From: Mycosarcoma maydis
Taxonomy: Eukaryota > Basidiomycota > Ustilaginomycetes > Ustilaginales
Direction of reading: 5' to 3'
NCBI RefSeq assembly: GCF_000328475.2
Contig: NC_026478.1
Coordinates: forward strand, 1,116,001 to 1,180,000
Length of the DNA stretch: 64,000 nucleotides
Positions within the stretch are counted from its first letter, which is position 1. Each line of letters starts with the position of its first letter. The translations under genes and the position numbers were made by a program. Under the pieces are notes generated by a model. It saw nothing but the letters and a program-made list of their open reading frames with translations. It was not told the origin of the DNA and did no database searches. Positions 30,944 to 40,122 of this stretch are shown piece after piece.

Positions 30944-33900
30944 TCAGCGGCGATTTGCTTGTTGTGATGACAAAGCACTACTCGGCACCACATCGCCGTA
31001 CAACGATACGAGCGGCGCTGGCATTCTTGGTCTCATCCTCGAGCTGACTTTCGCCGTCTGAGCCATGAATGGCTGCGCCACATAGGCCTGTGCGTGGGCC
31101 TGGTGCAAATGCGCATGAGCTCGCAGATCTGTCGATGAGAGCAAATGCGCATGAGCTCGCAGATCTGTCGTGCTCATCGATAGTCGCGGGTCCGTCAAAT
31201 ATGGTTGCGATGACAGCAGATTGCTCGTCGGGTTGTTCGGTAGCATGGTCCGTGATGGCTCGGCAAGGGCGGGGGATAACTGGAACAACGACGTTGTGTG
31301 GTGCAGGTTGGGCAGATGTGGGCTGAGATGCTGCATGGATTGCGCAGGATGTGACTGCATAGCGCCTTCTTGAAAGTGTCCAAGAGGAAGAGGATTCAGC
31401 GACGTTCTTCGTTGCGTGATCTGTGGTGACGTGGACAGCGCTACCATGCTTCGACGTTGCGACAAGCTGTGCTGAGCAGCTGTCGCGGTGAGACTGGCCA
31501 TGGAAGAGTTACGATGCAACTCGACAAGAGGAGAGACCGCGGTCACCGATGATTGCATACGAGGACTGGTCATGGCTGGAGCGGTGTGCTCTATGATCGA
31601 TGATGCGGCAGCGACGACAGACGTCTTTGACCTTCTTTGTCCCTCTTGCTGCGCATACAGATTGCTCGATGATCTCAAACTGCCGCGATTTCCCTGCAGC
31701 TTAGACATCGCTGCACCGTGCTGTATCGCTCTGCTTGCGCCTGGGCTCATCGGCTCGTGACTGGCGGCAAGATTTGGCGAACTTGGTGAGCTGTCTGGCT
31801 TTGACCTGTGGATCGGGCTCAACAGTGGATTGCCAGCACCATAGTTGGGCTCAGCAAGCAATACCGACTGCCTTGTAAACCCGCGCCTCTCCCTAGCCTC
31901 TTGCAACGACCTCCTGTTTTTTTCCATCCTTCGTGCCTCCAAGGCAGCCTTTCGCTCTTCGTAGACTCGTTCAGCCTCGATGCGTCTAGCTTCCTCTTCC
32001 CTCGCTTTGCGCTCCTCTTCGTCCTTGTCTCGCTCCCCCTCTCTGAGCCTGAGCAAAGCAATTTCATTTTCGAGTTTCTGGATCCTCTCCTTTTCGGCGC
32101 TGCGCTGCGCTCGGAATGTTTGCAAGTTCGCCAGCGGTACCTCTTCGTCGCTGCTGTCGGCACCCGGCTCTTCCGTCTCCCTGACCCTGGGGATTGAGGA
32201 TGTGCTGCTGTTCTGATGCAACGTGCTGAAAGCGGTAAGACCTTCCGAAGCACTTCGAGAGCTGTGCAGGTGTGACATGGATCGAGGCGAGAGCAAGTGA
32301 GGGTTGCGGGGCGCCATCCAGGGTGGTAGCCGTTTCTGCTTGCTTGAAGGTGAGGCGAGCGGCGACCCTCTGGCGGATCGAGTTGCTGACGACGTGCGAC
32401 AGTCGGATCCTTCCATCACGGTACCGTCGCTGGCCGAAGCTAGCCGCGACGCACGCCTTGGCTTTTGGGCAAGCTGATATTTGATCCGCCTTTCCTCGTG
32501 AATGGAAGGAAGGTCAGCGAGCACTCGAATTCTGGGCGAGTATGAAATGGTCGACGTTGGCGACGCTGATGATGCCGCACCAGAGTGAAGAGCAAGCTTG
32601 GCCCCAGAGTAGAGCACCTCGCCCGGAGCAAACTCATCCGCCGGCAGTAGCTCGACAGTCCTCTCTAGGAAACTTGGCCTTTGTGCCCACACGACAATGC
32701 CAGTTTTGTCGTTCTTCTGGCCGGCTTCCGCACCAACGGTGCCGCTCAGCCTGCGATTGGACGTAGTTGATTTCAAAGGGGCGGCATTTAGATCGTGCGA
32801 TGCAGCAGCGATGGGCGGCTTTGCTAGTGCCTCTGGACTGACCATCTGCCTCTGACTCAGCGCCTTGGAGATGTGCTCTGCAGGGATGCTGGCACTGCCA
32901 TAGCGTCGCTGGAACCACGAGATTTCGACCTCTTGCTCGATACTCAGCCTTTCGCGTCGCAGTTTACGCATCACCGAAGTCCTTGCGAGGGCCACGTGGA
33001 GATTACGCACAAAGCCGTGCGTGCTTGTATGCTTGTGAAGTCTGGATGCGCCGTTAATGGAACGAGGAAATTTGAGATCCTCGTTGTTGTACAACACCTC
33101 ACCTGTCGCAATGACGGGAATGAGCGTTCGGGCTTCGGCGTCACCTGCAAGTGTAGGTGCCAGGTGCATATGCACTTTGAGCAGCGTGCAATTGTACAGA
33201 GCTTTTTTCGCAGCCGAATCGAGGCCAGGCGGTCGAGGAGAGTGGGTGGAGCTGTCGTTACTGGGAGACTGCGCTCTTGACGATGACTTGGCAAAGGAGG
33301 ACGGAAATCGGTTGGATTTCTCTCTCTGACTTAGTTGCTGAGCGGTCGCAGAGGTTGCACGACTTGAGGGAGTGGTCATCGTGGTCTCGTCATCACCGAG
33401 GTCTTCATCATCGCCGTACTCGTCTTCGGACTCGGACTCGTTCCCGAACAAGCCCCTGCGATACTTGCGCTGCACAAGTAAGTAGCCTGGTGTTTGTTTC
33501 TCTGACGCAAAGTCCTTGGCCGCCGCCTGCGTCAGCACCATGCGACCATCGGGCGTCCGATGCAGGGGAGGTCGCGCAGTAGAGAAGGGGTTGGCGTATG
33601 ATGGGCTCGAGGCGATGCCTGAAATCTGGCCCAACGAGCTGGATCGGCTGGGCAGCGGAGCTGCTCTGCCTCCTCTGTAAGAAGGAGACTGAGACAACGC
33701 GTCTTCACCATCACCGAAGTTGAGCACGGCACGCAAAAAGTCTGAGTCGCTTTCCTCTTCGATCACGGCAGGAATCTCTCGTCGAGCAATACTGCTGTTG
33801 AGAGTGGGAAGGGCAGCCGTAGCGCTTGGAGCAGAGGACGTGGAAAGGAGGCTGTAGGTATGCGAAAACGTGTTGCTGACGCCGTGTCCATTGCTTGAAG

Positions 33901-34645
33901 TGTCGTCAAAAATGGTCTCTCTACTGTAGTCGTACGAGTGGCGCTGATCGGTGAAAGCCTCTTGCCTCGTTTTTGGACTGATGTCGGTAGTGATACCGCT
34001 GGAAGCGTGCAAGTCGGTGATTGGCTGACTCGATCCATGAAAGCCGGACGGCAGGCTTGATAAGTTGGCGAAAAAGTCCTTTTGACCATTGGGCAGCCAG
34101 ACGGGCTGAATCAGTGGCGGAGTGGTCGGAGTCAGAGGAGGTGACTGAGCCTGTGTGCTATCGGAAGAAGCCGAATGAGAGCGAGAAGTGAGCAAAGCAG
34201 CAGGCTTGAGATTCGAGCTGGATCGGTTGAATAGCCGACGACCCAAACCTCGGAGGGTTCCGACGCCGCTGGAGCCTGACTTTGTCGAAGCAGTTCCGGC
34301 CTTGGTGAAGCTGGAATCGTGTGACACGGTTTGTTTCTTGGACACCGACGAACCACGTTGTCTGCCGAAAATGGAGGACCTCGAATACTCGGCGTCGCTG
34401 GACTCGTCGGTTGTCGATGTTCGGGCTCGTTCGGTCGAGTTTTCAGAAACGGCTTGACTGGGTTGATGTCTCCGAGACAAGCCATTGTGGCTGTTATGCA
34501 TGCTCGTTCCGCGAGAGGCCGCGGCATCGTAACCTTCGTTGCTGCTCGAGGTGAGCGAGACGGCGCTGCTGTTCCTGTTTCTTAACTTGCCGGACCATGC
34601 GCCAGAACGGGAAGACGCAGTACGCTGCGACTGTGGGAGCACCAT
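30944..34645 (-). CDS. large Ser-rich protein with central conserved block and coiled coil
   Basis: A 1233-residue intronless protein of unrecognised family, starting MVLPQSQRTASSRSG. Residues 1-470 are disordered and Ser-rich. A more ordered block at about 475-600 contains ALYNCTLLKVHMHLAP, TGEVLYNNEDLKFPRSING and ERLSIEQEVEISWFQRRYG; a second at about 650-720 contains GIVVWAQRPSFLERTVELLP. The two blocks look like paired halves of one folded domain. A charged helix, probably coiled coil, spans about 850-925 (KERIQKLENEIALLRLREGE onward). The C-terminus is Gln/His/Ser-rich with a tandem STDLRAHAHL duplication near 1180-1205. A scaffold or cortical protein is possible, but no function is assigned. 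Confidence 0.75.
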   Translation of the reverse strand: MVLPQSQRTASSRSGAWSGKLRNRNSSAVSLTSSSNEGYDAAASRGTSMHNSHNGLSRRHQPSQAVSENSTERARTSTTDESSDAEYSRSSIFGRQRGSSVSKKQTVSHDSSFTKAGTASTKSGSSGVGTLRGLGRRLFNRSSSNLKPAALLTSRSHSASSDSTQAQSPPLTPTTPPLIQPVWLPNGQKDFFANLSSLPSGFHGSSQPITDLHASSGITTDISPKTRQEAFTDQRHSYDYSRETIFDDTSSNGHGVSNTFSHTYSLLSTSSAPSATAALPTLNSSIARREIPAVIEEESDSDFLRAVLNFGDGEDALSQSPSYRGGRAAPLPSRSSSLGQISGIASSPSYANPFSTARPPLHRTPDGRMVLTQAAAKDFASEKQTPGYLLVQRKYRRGLFGNESESEDEYGDDEDLGDDETTMTTPSSRATSATAQQLSQREKSNRFPSSFAKSSSRAQSPSNDSSTHSPRPPGLDSAAKKALYNCTLLKVHMHLAPTLAGDAEARTLIPVIATGEVLYNNEDLKFPRSINGASRLHKHTSTHGFVRNLHVALARTSVMRKLRRERLSIEQEVEISWFQRRYGSASIPAEHISKALSQRQMVSPEALAKPPIAAASHDLNAAPLKSTTSNRRLSGTVGAEAGQKNDKTGIVVWAQRPSFLERTVELLPADEFAPGEVLYSGAKLALHSGAASSASPTSTISYSPRIRVLADLPSIHEERRIKYQLAQKPRRASRLASASDGTVMEGSDCRTSSATRSARGSPLASPSSKQKRLPPWMAPRNPHLLSPRSMSHLHSSRSASEGLTAFSTLHQNSSTSSIPRVRETEEPGADSSDEEVPLANLQTFRAQRSAEKERIQKLENEIALLRLREGERDKDEEERKAREEEARRIEAERVYEERKAALEARRMEKNRRSLQEARERRGFTRQSVLLAEPNYGAGNPLLSPIHRSKPDSSPSSPNLAASHEPMSPGASRAIQHGAAMSKLQGNRGSLRSSSNLYAQQEGQRRSKTSVVAAASSIIEHTAPAMTSPRMQSSVTAVSPLVELHRNSSMASLTATAAQHSLSQRRSMVALSTSPQITQRRTSLNPLPLGHFQEGAMQSHPAQSMQHLSPHLPNLHHTTSLFQLSPALAEPSRTMLPNNPTSNLLSSQPYLTDPRLSMSTTDLRAHAHLLSSTDLRAHAHLHQAHAQAYVAQPFMAQTAKVSSRMRPRMPAPLVSLYGDVVPSSALSSQQANRR
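31105..31170. repeat. 36-bp tandem duplication in the large Ser-rich gene
   Basis: The unit starting GCAAATGCGCATGAGCTCGC at 31105 repeats at 31141 (period 36 bp) with near identity for 30 bp. It encodes a twelve-residue repeat containing TDLRAHAHL. The high nucleotide identity indicates a recent duplication. Confidence 0.9.
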
Positions 34646-36612
34646 TGTGATACTAGAGGATGGTACGAGTCTTGTCTTAAAGCGTCAAGAAGGAAAATCC
34701 GCTCTTTCGTGTCGGAAAAGCCGATGGCGAGGCCAGTGTTGTGGTAGTCGATATTTTTATGGATGAAAGGGCGGTAAACATCCACTGTAGATTCGGTAGA
34801 AGTATTGAAATGAGCCAGCTTGGCCGAAAAAGACGAGATCGAGGGCTGAACGAAAGTAATCAAGGTGGTTTGGTGGGCTGATGAGACTGGTGAAAATGGC
34901 AACCGATCTCACCCTTCTGCGGCTGAAGAGACCGCTAATCACCGGTAAATGAAATAGGTGCTGGTGATAGATGTGATAGAAGCTGGTAACAACGTAGCTG
35001 AAGTTACAGATTCGACAATGGGGAGCAATGACAATGTTCCAAGATGGTGAAGGGCGGTTCAACGTTGGGAAGGAGGTATAGGAAAAGGGACGAGGGTTTG
35101 TCGGATCTCGATCTACAATGTCAAGTGTGGTGCTGCGATGCTCCTTAGGCAGATCTTTGCGGAAAAGACTGCACGAATCGCAGACAAACGTAAGGGTGGA
35201 GCAGGCCGAAGACGGCCGGGAGGTAAGGGTATGCAAGGGCGACACAAAGCTGGTCGAGGTAGCCCAAGCCCCAGAATACGAACAATCCAAGATCTGTTAC
35301 ATGTTCATAAGAGACGGCTGAACGAAGCGAGGATCGAGCCCAGGAGATGATGCCATCCGACATTTGCAGTTTAGACCAAGCAAAGCCGCCCTCGCGAACG
35401 CAGACAAAATTGCCGAATAGCAATGCAATGCAATGATCAAACTCATCCAAGATCTCCATTACCCACCAAGTTAGCCTTCCTTGCCCGCCTGTTCAAGCGC
35501 GATTAGCAAGACAAGGTGGACAATATCCACAGATGCATGGGAGCCACACAAGCTAACGACGCAAGCAAGTATTCATTCATGCGCAAGCGAAACCGTAGTT
35601 GCTGTTTCTGCGGTCAAGAAAGGAGACGCCCGGTTGACAGGCGCGGCCTCCGGCTGGGCTGAAACATTTATTGAAAAAGCGCCCGCAGTAAAGCAAGATG
35701 CAAATAGAGCGATGTGTCACCACGACTGATCCGCGGTCGAACCGCAAAATCATATCATTCTCGAAAGCACACGCACAATGTGTAGACCTTCAAACCGTGC
35801 TTTTGCATCAGTAGGGGGCTCTCCATCCGGAAGATATGCTGCGCTCATGGCAAATTGGACACAGACGAGGAAAGAGGCGCGGTTCATTTGGCTTAGAGTG
35901 CGCGATCAGGGTCAAAGTTCGGTGGAATGTCCTCCTTTCGATCGGAAGGCGAGCTGCATGAACCGTGTCTTGACTTGCGGAAGGATGGACCGAATATCAC
36001 GTTTTCGAAGCGAAACGAGAGAGGAGAGGGAGAAGCGAGGGGGGCAAGAACGAGACGTGTGCAACGTACGGCGCAACCGAGGATCTTCAGGGTGCTCTTG
36101 GGCAGTACATCCCACAGCGAATTCCTCAGAGGTGAGACGGACCAGACGCCGAGACAGATTGTTCAAAAGGGTCCGTTTTGTCCATCGCATTGCCTTTTCT
36201 TTCCACTTCTGATCACAAGGTGGAACACTGTGATGGCTTTTTTTGCGCAATCCGAGGACATTCCCCGATCATTGTGGGGGTCTGTGGATGGATTCTCAAC
36301 TGACTCATCGTTCGGGGGATGGTTAACTTAGTAACATCGTCAAACTTGAATAAAGAGCGAGCCAATTTACCGGACTGAGGCGTAGTTGGCGCACATCATC
36401 TGTCTTTCTTTGCGCTTCTGGGCTCTCTTTCGCAATCTCTGCTCACTTAAACGCTAGTCTGCGCTCGCTCGAGACGCAAGCACTAGTAAGAGCGCAGCAT
36501 CAGATTCACCGTTAACTAGGCTAGCGTTTTTTTTTTCAGAAGGATTCAATCGCGATGGTCTGCCTTTTTTAGAAGGCGCTGTGTGACTGCTAGACTGCAC
36601 GTTGACCTCACC

Positions 36613-36643
36613 AAAAAAAAAAAAAAAAAAAAAAAACCCCCCC
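36613..36643. repeat. poly-A(24) followed by poly-C(7)
   Basis: Twenty-four A residues run directly into seven C residues. No target-site duplication or element boundary was recognised around it, so an origin by retroposition is not supported; it may simply be an unstable homopolymer. Confidence 0.9.
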
Positions 36644-37185
36644 GAAAATCAGCCCACTGTCTGCAGCCCACCTGGTGAGCCATGCATGTATGCAGCTGAC
36701 CCCTACCGTGGCGCGTCTCCTGTCGCCGTCGATCTGAGTCTAGGGTCCAATGCAATAAATAACTATTAATAATTAGCCCACCCTCGCCAGCCGTTCCGGT
36801 TGCACCGCCAGCAGAGGCCCTCCACTCTGACCGCGTTTGCCTCACACTTGAAGACGAGCAACACGATGCGACTAGTCAAACTTGTCGTTGTGGTTCTTGA
36901 TCGTCCTGAACTCTGGTGGGTGTGCTGTCTCGCTCATCAGTACATATCACGTGTCGTCCAGCTTGGCTTTTCTAGGTAACAGGTTTTCAACCCTTTTCAC
37001 GTCCAATTTAGCCTTTGCAGCTGGGAGTAGATACCAAATGACAATTCGTATGATTCGATACGCCCACGTTTTCACCTGGCAAGCTTCTTCATTCGTTGAC
37101 GTTTCCCCTTCCCCCTATCTGTCGTTCTGTGTTAATGGCAACACAAATCATGGCAAGATTAATATGGTGCGACTCAAGTTAGAAG

Positions 37186-37194
37186 CAAAAAAAT
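37186..37194 (-). terminator. RNA polymerase III terminator of tRNA-Ser
   Basis: A run of A residues on the plus strand, hence T on the coding strand, lies about 15 bp beyond the tRNA 3' end. That is the expected oligo-T stop for RNA polymerase III. Confidence 0.7.
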
Positions 37195-37205
37195 TTACGG
37201 ATTGT

Positions 37206-37321
37206 CGACGCCTGTCGGATTTGAACCGACGCAGGCAGAGCCTATAAGTTAACTCTACCACACAGGATGATCGAATAGAAGGAATTCGAGACTTACCCCT
37301 TAACCACTCGGGCAAAGCGCC
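37206..37321 (-). tRNA. tRNA-Ser (anticodon CGA) with a 34-nt intron
   Basis: On the minus strand the gene folds completely. The acceptor GGCGCTT pairs with AGGCGTC (two G-U pairs) and the discriminator is G, as in serine tRNAs. The D arm is CCCGAGTGGTTAAGGGG and overlaps the A box. The anticodon stem TAAGT/ACTTA encloses loop CTCGAA-A. The type II variable arm has stem AGGC/GCCT. The T arm is GTCGG-TTCAAAT-CCGAC (B box). A 34-nt intron sits at the canonical position one base 3' of the anticodon. Mature length is 82 nt before CCA addition; CCA is not encoded, as expected in eukaryotes. It reads UCG codons. Confidence 0.95.
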
Positions 37322-37578
37322 TGTAGATGAGAAGTGGGGAGGGGATTGTATATTTATTTAGTCTCATGTTTTTGTCATCTGTAGGTAGACCTTCGTAATT
37401 CGTGATTGGGTCTCGCGCGGGCCGCGGCAAGTTTCTGTTTTTTTTCTGAACGAGAGTCGAGGTTCGTGATTTTAGAACTCCATAACTCCAGATACGGCGG
37501 CATCTTCGCTAGGGCAACTGCTAAGACGAGCTGCTCTCAACGCTAGTTGAACCTTGACGGACGAAGCGTAGAAATGTG

Positions 37579-38577
37579 ATGTGCGCCTTATCATCAACAT
37601 CTTCGCCAGCCTCGGAGTTGTCGCTCATGTATGCGAGTCTAGAGGATGTCGCGCAAGACCTGGACACGGTGATCCAGTCCCGATCATCGCAAGGCGAGTG
37701 GACGTGGGAGGCAGCAGACGAGCAAGAGCAAGAGGGTTGGACTGACTTTGTCCACGATCCATCTTCGAAAGCCACCATTTTCGGCTTGACAGGAAAAGTA
37801 CAGGTGATGCACGGCGTATATCTGTCTTTCTCGCTTCGTTCGGGCTCTCATGCTCACGAGACCGGAAAATGTCACGGCGCGGTAGTGAATGTTTCCGCCC
37901 CAACGCTTGCACCGAATCAAGTCTCGAAGCTCAAGAAGGCACTTATCGATCGATCCAGAGAGTGGGAACAAGAGGGTATCGAAACGTTGTTCCTATTCGA
38001 TCTTTTGACCACCGCACAGGAATTCACTGCAGATCTTGCTGACTCAGGTCAACTCACAGACGCCTCACAAGAACCAGAGCTACCATCTTCAGAGACCAAC
38101 AGTGTTTCTCAGATCGAGCTGTACCGCGCCCTCTTCTGGTCGCATCACCTCAAGGCACCCTCCAAACTCAAAGATTTCAATAATTGGTGTCCCGAACTTG
38201 GCATTTGGGGCATCGTACGCGTCGGCTATCCAGGATACCTCTTGTTTGAAGGCGAGTCCTCAGCAGTTGAAGAGATGGTCAGGAGAGTCAAGGGGCTCCA
38301 ATGGCACGCTCTGCAGCTGCGTGTGGAAACAAAGTGGGTTTTGCAAAAGCAGAAGGAGGTGGAGCAACGCAGTTTGCTGAAGCACGCATTGCTGTCGTGC
38401 CCTCTGGCGAAGGATCACCCGAACAACGTGGTAGTAGGTGACGGTAAGGTTCGTACGGGCTGTCATGTCATCGAGAGTCTAGGGGAGCTGGTGAAGCGTA
38501 TGAGAGAGTGCGGATTGGACGAAGAAGAGATTGAAGGAGCGCTGGGGATCCGAATGAGCAGCGCAAGCGCTCGTTAA
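37579..38577 (+). CDS. RWD-domain/DUF1115 protein (RWDD2-like)
   Basis: An intronless 332-residue protein; the first in-frame ATG is 37579. The N-terminal 150 residues (SELSLMYASLEDVAQDLDTV onward) have the RWD-like pattern of an acidic start followed by beta strands around GVYLSFSLRSGSHAHE. The C-terminal half holds DUF1115: YRALFWSHHLKAPSKLKDFN, then WCPELGIWGIVRVGYPGYLL at about 203 and a run ending WHALQLRVETKW. This pairing is that of the RWDD2 family, which is widespread in eukaryotes but without an established molecular function; RWD domains usually mediate protein interactions. The tRNA-Ser gene lies 258 bp upstream on the opposite strand. Confidence 0.85.
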   Translation: MCALSSTSSPASELSLMYASLEDVAQDLDTVIQSRSSQGEWTWEAADEQEQEGWTDFVHDPSSKATIFGLTGKVQVMHGVYLSFSLRSGSHAHETGKCHGAVVNVSAPTLAPNQVSKLKKALIDRSREWEQEGIETLFLFDLLTTAQEFTADLADSGQLTDASQEPELPSSETNSVSQIELYRALFWSHHLKAPSKLKDFNNWCPELGIWGIVRVGYPGYLLFEGESSAVEEMVRRVKGLQWHALQLRVETKWVLQKQKEVEQRSLLKHALLSCPLAKDHPNNVVVGDGKVRTGCHVIESLGELVKRMRECGLDEEEIEGALGIRMSSASAR

Positions 38578-38765
38578 AAGGTCACATCGAAGCGAATCAG
38601 ACACCCTCGAGGCTGCAACATGGTCATTCATTACGAATGAGAAAGCACACGCAACGCTCAAAGACCTAGAACTTTTGTTTGTGTCGAACTTTGATTGTGT
38701 AATGGTGCGGCGTAGATTGCATGTTTGAATAGTTACGAGCAGCGTCGTCAGGAGCTCGAAAATGT

Positions 38766-40122
38766 CTAGAGTGAGCGATACTGTCCGCTGAGAGCAGCCA
38801 TTCGAACAGCTTGTCCTTCTGTAAAGCCTGTGAGACAAGCATCACTCGAGTAGCTTTACGATGAAAGGATAGAGATTGCTCCTGCGTCAGCAGTTTGTTT
38901 CATTGTCCGTTTCGTCCAAGACGGGAAATTCAACTTACTCCATGTAATTGTGAATCGAGTCGACACCCCCTCCCGGGCAGCTGTCTTGTCCGGTTGGGCA
39001 TCCATTTGTCGCATCGCTCTGCGGCGGTGTATCATCCACGTAATCACCGGGTGAATCGCATCCACCCTGGAAAACGTGATACAGTCCGAGCCAGTGTCCC
39101 ACCTCATGCGTCGCGGTTTTGCCCAAATTGTATCCTGTCTCGCTTCCGCCAGGAACGGTGCTGTACTGAAACACAATGCCGTCGTTGACAAGGTTGGACT
39201 GAACGTCCCATGGGAAGGAGCTGTATCCCAAGAGACCATTACTGAAGTCGACACTGTACAAATTGAGAACTCCGGCATCTCCCTGTCGGAGAGAGCTCTT
39301 CATCTGGTCTTGCAGATTGGTATCAGGCGTGATGTTTTTGAACCAGCGAGCGTTGTCGACCCGATTCGTAGAGTTGAGATCAAAAGCAAATCCGTATGGC
39401 TCGTAGTCCGAGTTTAGTGTATCGATCTGACGGCTAATTGCGGCATCAGAGAGGTTGCCAGCGGAGCCCGAGTGAATGACGTGCCAGACAACTTGAACGG
39501 TCCTGGTTTGTTCGGCCAGGATCTTTGCATCTGTCAGCGAACGAGCGTCGGTGGCGTTGTTCTTGGAAGAAGCTTTGGAGATGCGCTGCTTTCGGATCGA
39601 AGCTAGACGCTTGCGCTCCTTTTGCACAAGTTTCTGTGACATGTTGTCGATTGTGCGGTTGGTGTTAGCAGCCTGCGCACAGAAACGAGAACGTGGCTGT
39701 TGTAAGTTCTGGATCGCCTCTTTCGCCGCTTCTGTATCGTTATTGTTCTTGTACTTGACGGAAGAATCCTTGCTCCTCTGGTCGGCATCGGATCCAGGTA
39801 CGATTGGCCCACCCTCACCATGAGAGATGACCATGACGGGGCTATTCGGTGTTTTGTCGTCTTGCTGGTTCTGTATACCATTGGCCAGAGCTTGTAGCGC
39901 TTTAAGAACGGCCTCTGGAGTGATGGTAACCTGCTGGCCATCATTGTTCGGGTTCTGCGAAGCAGCTCTCGCCAGAGTAAAAAGCGTGTCGAGTCTATCA
40001 TCAGCTGGTGTGGGCTGCAGAGGCATAGCAAGCGCCTGACCGGACCCATACAGCTGGTGGTGTGTTTGCAGAAGGAGGAATGCCAACGACACGCTGGAAA
40101 CGAGCTTTCGGAAGGGAAGCAT
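38766..40122 (-). CDS. secreted M43-type zinc metalloprotease, two exons
   Basis: Exon 1 is 40122-38939; an 85-bp intron (GTAAGT ... TAAAG) is followed by exon 2 at 38853-38766, giving 423 residues. Without splicing the frame stops after NYME; splicing restores the family ending NYMDYSSDACLTGFTEGQAV, then RMAALSGQYRSL. A signal peptide is clear (basic MLPFRKLVSS, then a hydrophobic stretch). Residues about 30-200 are a low-similarity pro-region. The zinc site HEVGHWLGLYH starts at residue 339, and the Met-turn lies in NYMDY. Cysteines in GGCDSPGDYVDD and NGCPTGQDSC fit the cytophagalysin/pappalysin (M43B) fold of fungal extracellular metalloproteases. It should act outside the cell on proteins; a role in plant colonisation is only a possibility. 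Confidence 0.9.

Larger units (their letters stand above)
34646..37205. other. 2.6-kb spacer, no confident protein gene
   Basis: The left part (34646-35300) holds the leader and promoter of the minus-strand Ser-rich gene. Frames at 35145-35459 and 35778-36331 are open, but their translations are Arg/Ser-rich without family resemblance. A homopolymer tract lies at 36613-36643. The right part up to 37200 is A/T-richer and ends in the poly-A that terminates the minus-strand tRNA gene. Confidence 0.45.

Noticed and set aside
35778..36331. Overlapping frames in the 34.6-37.2 kb spacer as a possible gene
   Set aside because: The translations are Arg/Ser-rich without domains or codon bias, and no splice pattern joins them into a sensible protein.
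36613..36643. Poly-A tract as the tail of a retroposed sequence
   Set aside because: No target-site duplication or recognisable element body adjoins it, and the A run continues directly into C residues.
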